Made by a program: the position numbers and the translations under genes. From assembly GCA_017424205.1 (NCBI GenBank), contig JAFPAS010000031.1, positions 1-6,219 on the forward strand: a stretch of DNA of 6,219 bases, in the 5' to 3' direction. Position 1 is the stretch's first letter. Every line of letters begins with the position of its first letter. The notes beneath the pieces were generated by a model, which was given only the letters and a program-made list of their open reading frames with translations, did no database searches and was not told the origin of the DNA. This document shows, piece by piece, positions 1 to 6,023 of the stretch. Source of the DNA: Prevotella sp. (GTDB lineage Bacteria > Bacteroidota > Bacteroidia > Bacteroidales > Bacteroidaceae).

Positions 1-1
1 A

Positions 2-151
2 TTCATTGTCATCGCGTGGATTTCTGCAGCAGATTGGATTGGTCTGCCTCCATCAGGATTGCACGGATACCTCGCCATAGTGCTTGGTACAATTTCAATA
101 TTCGTTGTAGGAGTCGCACTCGCAATATTCATTCCGTCAAAGAAGAAATAA
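2..151 (+). CDS. C-terminal end of an unidentified integral membrane protein (partial)
   Basis: The frame is open from the left edge of the window to a TAA at 149-151 and gives 49 residues, so the start lies outside. The tail is strongly hydrophobic. A first segment begins FIVIAWISAADWIGL. A short polar turn with Pro-Pro-Ser-Gly and His-Gly-Tyr follows, then a clear membrane helix of about 20 residues rich in Ile, Val, Leu, Ala and Gly. It ends in Pro-Ser-Lys-Lys-Lys. The lysine end suggests, by the positive-inside rule, that the C-terminus is cytoplasmic. I do not recognise the family. A sugar permease would be natural next to fucI, but nothing in these residues identifies one. The gene runs in the same direction as fucI, 124 bases upstream of it, and has no clear terminator, so co-transcription is possible. 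Confidence 0.7.
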   Translation, partial: FIVIAWISAADWIGLPPSGLHGYLAIVLGTISIFVVGVALAIFIPSKKK

Positions 152-169
152 CAGGGATTAAAGATTGAC

Positions 170-206
170 GTTATCGTTAACTAAAGCAACTTCTTAAATA
201 CTTTAG
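170..206 (+). promoter_or_regulatory. Possible fucI promoter/operator region
   Basis: TACTTTAG at 199-206 matches five of the six fixed positions of the Bacteroidetes -7 element TAnnTTTG. The -33 TTTG element is only poorly matched about 19 bases upstream (GTTA, 176-179). An imperfect palindrome with a central CG, GTTATCGTTAAC (170-181), overlaps that place. This is where an operator for a sugar-responsive repressor could sit. CTAAAG (181-186) and CTTTAG (201-206) also form a 6-bp inverted repeat. The sequence patterns are real, but the regulatory role is inference. A transcript starting here would have a leader of about 60 bases. Confidence 0.25.
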
Positions 207-275
207 CTTCCGAGACTTAAATTAAAGAAATAAATAGTAATAGACAAATATAATAAATCATTAATATCATACAAT

Positions 276-2051
276 ATGAGCAATTATCCAAAAATTGGTA
301 TACGTCCAACCATTGACGGACGCCAGGGTGGCATCCGCGAAGGACTAGAAGAGAAGACAATGTGTCTGGCTAAAGCAGTGGCTGAACTCATAAGCACAAA
401 CCTCAAGAACGGCGACGGCTCGCCTGTAGAATGCGTTATCGCTGACACTACAATCGGCCGTGTAGCAGAAGCTGCAGCATGTGCAGAGAAATTTGAGCAG
501 TGCGGAGTAGGTGCAACAATATCTGTAACATCATGCTGGTGCTATGGTTCTGAAACAATGGATATGAATCCACATTGGCCAAAGGCTGTTTGGGGATTTA
601 ATGGCACAGAGCGTCCTGGTGCAGTTTATCTTGCTGCAGTTCTTGCAGGACACGCACAGAAAGGTCTTCCTGCATTCGGTATTTACGGACATGACGTACA
701 GGACCTCCCAGACAACACTATTCCAGAAGATGTAGCTGAGAAGATTCTGCGTTGGGCACGTGCTGCACAGGCTGTAGCAACAATGCGTGGCAAGTCATAT
801 CTGTCTGTAGGAAGCCAGTGTATGGGTATTGCAGGCAGTATCGTTGACCAGGACTTCTTCCAGGAATACCTCGGCATGCGCTGCGAGAGTGTAGATGAAG
901 TAGAGATTCTGCGTCGTATGGACGAAGGCATTTACGATAAGGAGGAATTCGAAAAGGCTATGGCATGGACAGAGAAATACTGCAAGACAAACGAAGGATG
1001 GGACAAGAACCGTCCTGAGAAGCAGAAAGACCGTGCTGGCAAGGATGAAGACTGGGAGTTTGTCGTTAAGATGACAATCATCATCCGCGACCTTATGCAT
1101 GGCAATGCTAAACTCCGTGAGCAGGGCTTCCCAGAAGAAGCAATTGGACACAATGCCATTGCAGCAGGATTCCAGGGACAGCGCCAGTGGACAGACTGGA
1201 AGCCAAACGGCGACTATTCTGAGGCTCTTCTTTGCAGTACATTTGACTGGAACGGCATACGCGAAGCTTACGTTCTTGCAACAGAGAATGATGCATGCAA
1301 CGGCGTAGCAATGCTTTTCGGCAAGCTGCTCACAGGCTGCGGACAGATGTTCTCTGACGTTAGAACATACTGGAGCCCTGAGGCTGTTAAGCGTGTAACA
1401 GGCAAGGAACTCACAGGACTTGCAGCTAACGGTATGATACATCTTATTAACTCTGGCGCAACATGTCTTGATGCAACAGGCGCAAGCACTAACGAGGCTG
1501 GCGAACCATGCATGAAACCAAGCTGGGACATGACAGAAACTGATGTTGAGGGCTGTCTGAAGAATACAAGCTGGATGCCAGCAGACCGCGACTACTTCCG
1601 TGGCGGCGGTTTCTCTTCACACTTCCTGAGCAAAGGTGGCATGCCTGTAACAATGAGCCGTCTTAACCTCGTTAAGGGCCTTGGTCCGGTTCTGCAGATT
1701 GCTGAAGGCTGGACAGCTGATGTTGACCCAGAGATATTCGACACTCTTAACATGCGTACAGACCCTACATGGCCTACAACATGGTTCGTGCCACGTCTTG
1801 ACGAAACAAAGGACGCATTCAAGGACGTTTACTCAGTTATGAACAACTGGGGAGCTAATCATGGTGCTATCAGCTACGGCCACATCGGTGCTGACCTTAT
1901 CACTCTCGCTTCTATGCTCCGCATACCTGTATGCATGCACAATGTTGCTGAGGATAAGATTTTCCGTCCTGCATGCTGGAACGCATTCGGTATGGACAAG
2001 GAAGGCGCTGACTATCGCGCATGCCAGAACTACGGTCCAATTTACAAATAA
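276..2051 (+). CDS. fucI: L-fucose isomerase
   Basis: Interconverts L-fucose and L-fuculose, the first cytoplasmic step of L-fucose catabolism. Enzymes of this family also accept D-arabinose. The 591-residue length equals that of E. coli FucI, and the protein opens with the typical N-terminus [19 protein letters not shown]. The manganese ligands known from the E. coli enzyme (Glu337, Asp361, His528) are present as Glu337 in ATENDACNG, Asp361 in FSDVRTYW and His529 in [13 protein letters not shown]. The reading frame shows no break. ATG 276 is the first start after an in-frame stop at 231-233. No Shine-Dalgarno site precedes it, only A/T-rich sequence, as is normal for Bacteroidetes. The usual partners fucK, fucA and fucP are not in the window. 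Transcription probably stops at the hairpin starting 12 bases after the stop codon. The family assignment is very secure. Physiological use on D-arabinose instead of fucose cannot be excluded. Confidence 0.97.
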   Translation: MSNYPKIGIRPTIDGRQGGIREGLEEKTMCLAKAVAELISTNLKNGDGSPVECVIADTTIGRVAEAAACAEKFEQCGVGATISVTSCWCYGSETMDMNPHWPKAVWGFNGTERPGAVYLAAVLAGHAQKGLPAFGIYGHDVQDLPDNTIPEDVAEKILRWARAAQAVATMRGKSYLSVGSQCMGIAGSIVDQDFFQEYLGMRCESVDEVEILRRMDEGIYDKEEFEKAMAWTEKYCKTNEGWDKNRPEKQKDRAGKDEDWEFVVKMTIIIRDLMHGNAKLREQGFPEEAIGHNAIAAGFQGQRQWTDWKPNGDYSEALLCSTFDWNGIREAYVLATENDACNGVAMLFGKLLTGCGQMFSDVRTYWSPEAVKRVTGKELTGLAANGMIHLINSGATCLDATGASTNEAGEPCMKPSWDMTETDVEGCLKNTSWMPADRDYFRGGGFSSHFLSKGGMPVTMSRLNLVKGLGPVLQIAEGWTADVDPEIFDTLNMRTDPTWPTTWFVPRLDETKDAFKDVYSVMNNWGANHGAISYGHIGADLITLASMLRIPVCMHNVAEDKIFRPACWNAFGMDKEGADYRACQNYGPIYK

Positions 2052-2062
2052 CAATATGACTT

Positions 2063-2134
2063 AATAGATAGGATTAGGAACTTCCACAAGCGCAAGCATT
2101 TAAAGAATGTCCTAATTCTATCTATTTGTTTTAA
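2063..2134 (+). terminator. Probable fucI terminator hairpin
   Basis: AATAGATAGGATTAGGA (2063-2079) pairs with TCCTAATTCTATCTATT (2110-2126), a 17-bp stem with a single G-U pair. The hairpin starts 12 bases after the fucI stop and is followed by TGTTTT (2127-2132). The 30-base loop is large for an intrinsic terminator, the stem is A/T-rich and the T tract is interrupted. It may therefore act partly as a 3'-end stabiliser. The loop contains a small GC-GCAA-GC motif at 2090-2097. Confidence 0.6.
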
Positions 2135-2182
2135 GGAAACACCTCCAGGCTGATATAGAATAAGATTCAAGACACATCAAGG

Positions 2183-2212
2183 TGTGTTATGAATATGGAA
2201 GCATGAGATTTG
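2183..2212 (+). promoter_or_regulatory. Candidate promoter of the methyltransferase gene
   Basis: GAGATTTG at 2205-2212 matches five of the six fixed bases of the Bacteroidetes -7 element TAnnTTTG. TGTG at 2183-2186 matches three of four bases of the -33 TTTG element. The 18-base gap is one base short of the usual 19-21. Transcription would begin near 2219 and leave a leader of about 200 bases. The match is imperfect and such words arise by chance in A/T-rich DNA. Confidence 0.28.
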
Positions 2213-2228
2213 CGAAACTATACGAAAC

Positions 2229-2288
2229 GACTAACCCCAATGCCTGTAAACATATGATATAGGCAACGAGTTTAATCTTTAGTTTTTT
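2229..2288 (+). promoter_or_regulatory. Foldable leader segment ending in a T tract (possible attenuator)
   Basis: TGCCTGT (2241-2247) pairs with ATAGGCA (2259-2265) around an 11-base loop. Outside it, ACTAA (2230-2234) pairs with TTAGT (2279-2283). The outer stem runs directly into TTTTTT (2283-2288). A stem followed at once by a T run, upstream of the start codon, could be a conditional terminator. The outer helix is only five weak pairs, so stability is doubtful. No known riboswitch class was recognised. Confidence 0.25.
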
Positions 2289-2424
2289 ATAGAGTATTAC
2301 ATTTCCAATCCCTACCCTATCCATGCATAATCGAATCTCGCAAATCAGCCGTACACACCTTTATTAATAACCAAATCACTTGGGATACCAAGAACCGCAA
2401 TAAAGCAAATAACAGAATAATACA

Positions 2425-5412
2425 ATGTGGAAAAAGAATCTTGAAGAAACCAAGCGACACTACATAAACTGGTGGAATCATAAAGGCATTGTGGTCAACA
2501 TGTGGGACCATTTCCAAGATGGAGTAGCGCCACACGGCCCATATTCTGACGAGAAGCCAATACGTCTTACAGAAGCAGCACGCAATGACTACGGCACAGG
2601 AGCCTTCGGGCTGCCGGGCGCTCCACAGTCGAAAGATTTTCACCAGCGTTGGTTCGACCCTGAATGGCGAGCAAACTACCTTGACTGGTATGTCGGACAC
2701 TCATGTCTGAAGGCTGACATGCTCCCTGTAGCAAACACCCAATTAGGTCCTGGTTCTATGGCAGCCATACTTGGAGCACGTTTTGAAGGAGGCGAAGACA
2801 CAATATGGATTCACCCGAACCCAGACTTCAAAGACAAGCTTGAGTTTGACCCAAACCATCCGAACTATCAGATTCACATAGATCTGCTGCGTGCTTGCAA
2901 GCGCAAGGCTAATGGCAACTACTATGTCGGAATGCCTGACCTTATGGAAGGTCTTGATGTGCTTGCTGCATTAAAGGGCACAGACAAAGTCCTGCTCGAT
3001 ACAGTTATGCAGCCAGAGGTTGTAGAAGAGCAGCTGCAATTTATCAACGACGTATACTTTAAGGTGTTTGATGAATTGTACGACATCATCCGCGAAGGCG
3101 ATGAGATGGCTTTCTGCTATTTCTCTTCATGGGCTCCTGGCAAAATGACCAAACTGCAGTGTGACATATCAACCATGATATCTGACGACGACTACCGTCG
3201 TTTCGTTCAGCCATATCTTCGCGAACAGTGTCAGAAGATACCTTATACGCTCTATCACCTTGACGGTGTGGGTGCATTGCATCATCTTCCAGCCATCCTT
3301 GAAATAGAAGAGCTGAAGGCTATACAATGGACACCAGGCGTTGGTGAACCACAAGGTGGCGACCCGAAATGGTACGACCTCTACAAGAAGATTATCGCAG
3401 GCGGAAAGAGCATTATGGCTTGCTGGGTAACACTTGACCAGCTACGTCCATTGCTTGATAACGTCGGTGGCGATGGCATACATCTCGAAATGGATTTCAA
3501 GAACGAGGATGAAGTTGAGAAAGCACTACGTATCGTTGAAGAATACCAGACACACGAGGTAGAGCGCAAGCTTGACGAATGCATACACATCGGCAACAAG
3601 GCTACACTCGAAAAACAGACAAAGCCTCGATACAGACAAATCAGAGCAGAAATAAAAGACCAGAAACCAATGACAAAAGAGCTAACAATAAAGAGCAAGG
3701 CGCACAGCCAGTCACTGCAGGAGATTCTCAACCAGCGCATACTCATACTCGACGGCGCTATGGGAACAATGGCACAGCAGTATGGAGTAAACGGATGCTG
3801 CGACGAGCTGGCTGTTTCTAAGCCAGAAATAGTGCAGGACATCCACCGCAAATACCTCACAGCAGGAGCAGACATCATTACAACCGATACATTCTCTGCA
3901 CAGCGCATCTCGCTCGCTGACTACGGCTGGCAGGATCGTGCACGTGAGTTCAACCTTGCGGCAGCAAAGATTGCCCGTGAGATGGCTGACGTATTCACCC
4001 TTGCTGACCCTTCAAAGCCTCGCTTCGTGGCAGGCTCTGTTGGTCCTACAAACAAGTGCGTGTCTTTCAGTTCAGGTACAAATGCTCCGCTTAACGCTGA
4101 CGCGCTGCGCCGTGCCTATGCTGAGCAGATTGACGCACTGATTGACGGTGGCGTTGACATGCTGCTCATCGAAACAATCTTCGACATCGAGAACGCATTC
4201 GTAGCCCTGCAGGCAGCAGACGAGGTGATGAAAGAAAAAGGCGTGAAGAAACCTGTCATGCTCTCATTCGCACAGGTCAATGCTGACGGCATGAACATGA
4301 ACGGACAGGACATTTATGAATTCATAGAGCGCGCCTCATCACAGTTCGATATCATGTCTGTAGGCCTTAACTGCACATCAGAGCCAGGAGTAATTGCTCC
4401 GACAGTTATAGAAATGGCTACACGCTTGCCATTCTACATTTCTGTATACGGCAATGCTGGCATCCCTGACGCACGTGGCGAATATCATCAGACAGCAGCA
4501 GACTTTGCACAGCAGAACTGGCAGATGATTGATGCACACGCTGTGAACATCGTTGGCGGATGCTGTGGCACAAGCGACAAGCACATTGCTGCACTCCAGC
4601 AGTTAGTTCAGCCATATCCAGGCTGTTTCGTAGCACCTAAGGGTCAGAAGCAGATAACAGTAGCTGCAGTTCCTGAAATACAGGAGGAAGAGCCAGTAGC
4701 AGTCGTGACTGAAGCACCAGCTGTAGCAGAAGCTCCAGCACAGCCTGCACCAGCAGCACCAGAGGCTCCAAAGGCAAACAATACTGACATCCTCAATGCT
4801 ATCGTTGCCGGCAAGGAAGCAGATGCTGTGGCAGCAACACAGGCAGCCGTAGCAGCAGGAGCAGAACCAGCAGAACTTATCAACACACAGATGATAGAGG
4901 CTATGGCTGTAGTAGGCCAGCAGTTCCAGGACGGCAAAGCGTTCGTCCCTCAGCTTCTGATGGCTGGACGCGCTATGAAGGCTGCACTCGGAATACTCAA
5001 GCCTATCATGGATGCTAACGGCGGCGGCATTGAGTCTGCGGGCAAGATTGTTATCGGAACAGTGAAGGGCGACCTCCACGATATCGGCAAGAATCTTGTA
5101 GCATCAATGCTCGAAGGCTCTGGCTTTGAGGTTATCAATGTCGGCATCGATGTTGATGCACAGGCTTTCGTTGACGCTGTACGCGATAACCAGGCTGACA
5201 TTCTCTGTCTCTCTGCCCTCCTCACTACCACAATGACTTACATGACCGAGATTCTCGATGCACTCAAAGAGGCTGGCATACGTGACAAGGTGAAGGTGAT
5301 GGTTGGCGGTGCACCAGTATCACAGGACTTCGCTGACGAAATTGGTGCTGACGGCTATAGCTCAAATGCTAACGAGGCAGTGGCTCTCGCAAAGAGCTTG
5401 ATGGGAAAGTAA
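2425..5412 (+). CDS. Three-domain corrinoid methyltransferase: URO-D-like, homocysteine S-methyltransferase and cobalamin-binding domains
   Basis: The 995-residue cytoplasmic protein has three modules. Residues 1-385 resemble the URO-D/MtaA/CmuA superfamily. The zinc-site region reads YHLDG (His278, Asp280), where MtaA-type enzymes have His-x-Cys. Residues 430-735 are a MetH-type homocysteine S-methyltransferase with DGAMGT (443-448), ETIF (583-586), and zinc cysteines Cys650 in GLNCTS and Cys713/Cys714 in GGCCGT. The 63/64-residue spacing equals Cys247/310/311 of E. coli MetH. Residues 741-786 form an Ala/Pro/Glu linker. Residues 787-995 are a corrinoid protein: helical cap, then the cobalamin motif DLHDIG (883-888, ligand His885), SAL (930-932) and GG (961-962). 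ATG 2425 is the first start after a stop at 2410-2412. The folate and reactivation domains of MetH are absent. Inferred role: methyl transfer from an unknown donor through cobalamin to homocysteine, giving methionine. Reactivation must come from another protein. The residue 390-430 junction may mark a former gene boundary. Domain calls are firm; the donor is unknown. Confidence 0.9.
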   Translation: MWKKNLEETKRHYINWWNHKGIVVNMWDHFQDGVAPHGPYSDEKPIRLTEAARNDYGTGAFGLPGAPQSKDFHQRWFDPEWRANYLDWYVGHSCLKADMLPVANTQLGPGSMAAILGARFEGGEDTIWIHPNPDFKDKLEFDPNHPNYQIHIDLLRACKRKANGNYYVGMPDLMEGLDVLAALKGTDKVLLDTVMQPEVVEEQLQFINDVYFKVFDELYDIIREGDEMAFCYFSSWAPGKMTKLQCDISTMISDDDYRRFVQPYLREQCQKIPYTLYHLDGVGALHHLPAILEIEELKAIQWTPGVGEPQGGDPKWYDLYKKIIAGGKSIMACWVTLDQLRPLLDNVGGDGIHLEMDFKNEDEVEKALRIVEEYQTHEVERKLDECIHIGNKATLEKQTKPRYRQIRAEIKDQKPMTKELTIKSKAHSQSLQEILNQRILILDGAMGTMAQQYGVNGCCDELAVSKPEIVQDIHRKYLTAGADIITTDTFSAQRISLADYGWQDRAREFNLAAAKIAREMADVFTLADPSKPRFVAGSVGPTNKCVSFSSGTNAPLNADALRRAYAEQIDALIDGGVDMLLIETIFDIENAFVALQAADEVMKEKGVKKPVMLSFAQVNADGMNMNGQDIYEFIERASSQFDIMSVGLNCTSEPGVIAPTVIEMATRLPFYISVYGNAGIPDARGEYHQTAADFAQQNWQMIDAHAVNIVGGCCGTSDKHIAALQQLVQPYPGCFVAPKGQKQITVAAVPEIQEEEPVAVVTEAPAVAEAPAQPAPAAPEAPKANNTDILNAIVAGKEADAVAATQAAVAAGAEPAELINTQMIEAMAVVGQQFQDGKAFVPQLLMAGRAMKAALGILKPIMDANGGGIESAGKIVIGTVKGDLHDIGKNLVASMLEGSGFEVINVGIDVDAQAFVDAVRDNQADILCLSALLTTTMTYMTEILDALKEAGIRDKVKVMVGGAPVSQDFADEIGADGYSSNANEAVALAKSLMGK
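3586..3714 (+). other. Junction between the URO-D-like and homocysteine-methyltransferase modules, with a possible internal start at 3670
   Basis: Residues 388-430 are rich in Lys, Arg, Gln and Thr and match neither domain. The stretch uses AAA, AGA, CGA and CTA codons more than the AAG/CGC/CGT/CTT-rich flanks do. An in-frame ATG (3670, Met416) lies 27 codons before the DGAMGT motif, about where free-standing homocysteine methyltransferases begin. In the adjacent frame a TAA lies at 3653-3655, just 14 bases before that ATG. A one-base change, for example at the A5 run 3611-3615, would split the ORF into two closely spaced genes. As given, the frame is open throughout, so a true fusion is the default reading. 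Confidence 0.45.
4645..4782 (+). repeat. Low-complexity Ala/Pro/Glu linker coding segment
   Basis: Codons for residues 741-786 are dominated by GCA, GCT, CCA and GAA/GAG. They encode a flexible, acidic Ala-Pro-Glu stretch such as EAPAVAEAPAQPAPAAPEAP. It separates the homocysteine methyltransferase barrel from the cobalamin domain. Such linkers resemble the swinging arms of acyltransferases and would let the corrinoid domain visit two active sites. That use is inference. Imperfect GCA/CCA repetition makes the stretch prone to length variation. Confidence 0.75.
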
Positions 5413-5446
5413 AATATTAGAAAATACAACCTACAATTAAATAATT

Positions 5447-5495
5447 ACTCACAGGTTATCTGCTATCAACAAGCATATAGCCTGTGAGTTTTTTT
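5447..5495 (+). terminator. Intrinsic terminator of the methyltransferase gene
   Basis: ACTCACAGG (5447-5455) pairs perfectly with CCTGTGAGT (5481-5489). The stem continues inward through TTAT/ATAG and, after one mismatch, TGC/GCA, leaving a 9-base loop. It runs straight into seven T residues (5489-5495). It begins 34 bases after the stop codon at 5410-5412. This is a textbook rho-independent terminator for rightward transcription. Confidence 0.92.
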
Positions 5496-5706
5496 GTTTA
5501 TTATAGTCATGTTATTTTCCTATCTTGAAACATAATTACATATATATATAACAATTGCGATAAACATTGCAACAACTTCTATTAAAACAAACATATTAAT
5601 TTATATTTTGATTAATCCCTACACACTTCATGGCTTTTCAGGTTGCTCCATTATTTCCGGCATACAATAATGACAGAATAAAAAAGCGCGAACTTTTTAG
5701 TGTTCA

Positions 5707-5825
5707 TATCCTCAAGGTGTTTGGCGTACCCTACCGATAAAACAACTAAAAGCCCACGCTATGAAGCATGAGCATTTTTGCCATATTCCTATCGGTATCA
5801 TTCAGTCGCCAAACTTTTGAGGATA
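5707..5825. repeat. 119-base inverted-repeat element folding into one long hairpin
   Basis: Outer arms TATCCTCAA (5707-5715) and TTGAGGATA (5817-5825) pair perfectly. The stem continues through two G-U pairs and, past a bulged T5718, GTTTGGCG (5719-5726) with CGCCAAAC (5807-5814). After an internal loop, TACCGATA (5732-5739) pairs with TATCGGTA (5790-5797). The centre holds a third hairpin around GCT-ATGA-AGC (5758-5767) flanked by AAAA and TTTT. Such nested pairing is not expected by chance. It could be a miniature inverted-repeat transposable element (the TA at each end would fit a TA target), a structured RNA, or a two-way terminator. The sequence alone does not decide. Confidence 0.65.
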
Positions 5826-5866
5826 GAATAAAGCTAAAACGCTTTTCCAATATGTCCTAAATATGT

Positions 5867-5883
5867 GCGTATAAATTATACGC
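5867..5883. promoter_or_regulatory. 17-base perfect palindrome (possible operator)
   Basis: GCGTATAAATTATACGC has two perfect 8-base arms around a single central A. Its size and symmetry fit a binding site for a dimeric regulator, but no promoter or gene start beside it supports that role. It lies 41 bases right of the long hairpin element. Confidence 0.3.
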
Positions 5884-5993
5884 TATGTTTCATTGGCTTA
5901 TCAATTTTGATTGTTAATACTATTTTTATATTTCTTATAACTTGCAATGCTTATAAAGTATTTCGTTATCTATCTACGCATTGCGATTCTTCT

Positions 5994-6023
5994 GCAAAGA
6001 TACATAAAATAAGTCACAATAAA
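5994..6023 (-). promoter_or_regulatory. Leftward Bacteroidetes-type promoter-like sequence
   Basis: On the minus strand TATCTTTGC (complement of 5994-6002) is a full match to the -7 element TAnnTTTG. The -33 side is weaker: TTTA (complement of 6020-6023) lies 17 bases upstream, where TTTG at 19-21 is expected. No minus-strand ORF follows. A transcript would run left through the palindrome and into the long hairpin element. This suggests an untranslated RNA or a remnant promoter. Confidence 0.35.

Larger units (their letters stand above)
2135..2424 (+). other. Non-coding spacer and likely leader of the methyltransferase gene
   Basis: No credible ORF is present here. Three elements are visible: a small hairpin ACACAT-CAAG-GTGTGT (2172-2187), a promoter-like word at 2205-2212, and a two-part fold at 2229-2288. 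I searched by eye for a cobalamin riboswitch (the B12-box GCCACTG word and its partner segments) and for SAM-I core words, because the downstream gene uses cobalamin and makes methionine. None was convincing. The 130 or so bases before the start codon are A/T-rich with no further clear structure. Confidence 0.6.

Noticed and set aside
795..1442. 215-codon minus-strand ORF inside fucI
   Set aside because: It lies opposite the fully supported fucI frame, is Cys/Leu-rich and has no recognisable motif. It is a shadow frame.
2135..2424. Cobalamin or SAM riboswitch upstream of the methyltransferase
   Set aside because: Expected from gene function, but the B12-box and SAM-I core words are not present by eye. 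A covariance-model search would settle it.
2425..3580. True uroporphyrinogen decarboxylase (HemE)
   Set aside because: The N-terminal module lacks a HemE-like N-terminus with its conserved arginines, and it is joined to methyltransferase and corrinoid modules. It fits the methyltransferase branch of the superfamily better.
3381..3908. 175-codon minus-strand ORF across the URO-D/homocysteine-methyltransferase junction
   Set aside because: It is the Ser/Cys-rich complement of the coding strand, with no motif or start context.
4603..5079. 158-codon minus-strand ORF opposite the Ala/Pro linker
   Set aside because: Its Cys/Trp/Leu-rich composition is simply the complement of GCA/CCA-rich linker codons.
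5707..5825. Integron attC site
   Set aside because: The arms read GTTTGGC...GCCAAAC, which is the wrong order and does not fit the RYYYAAC...GTTRRRY core pattern.
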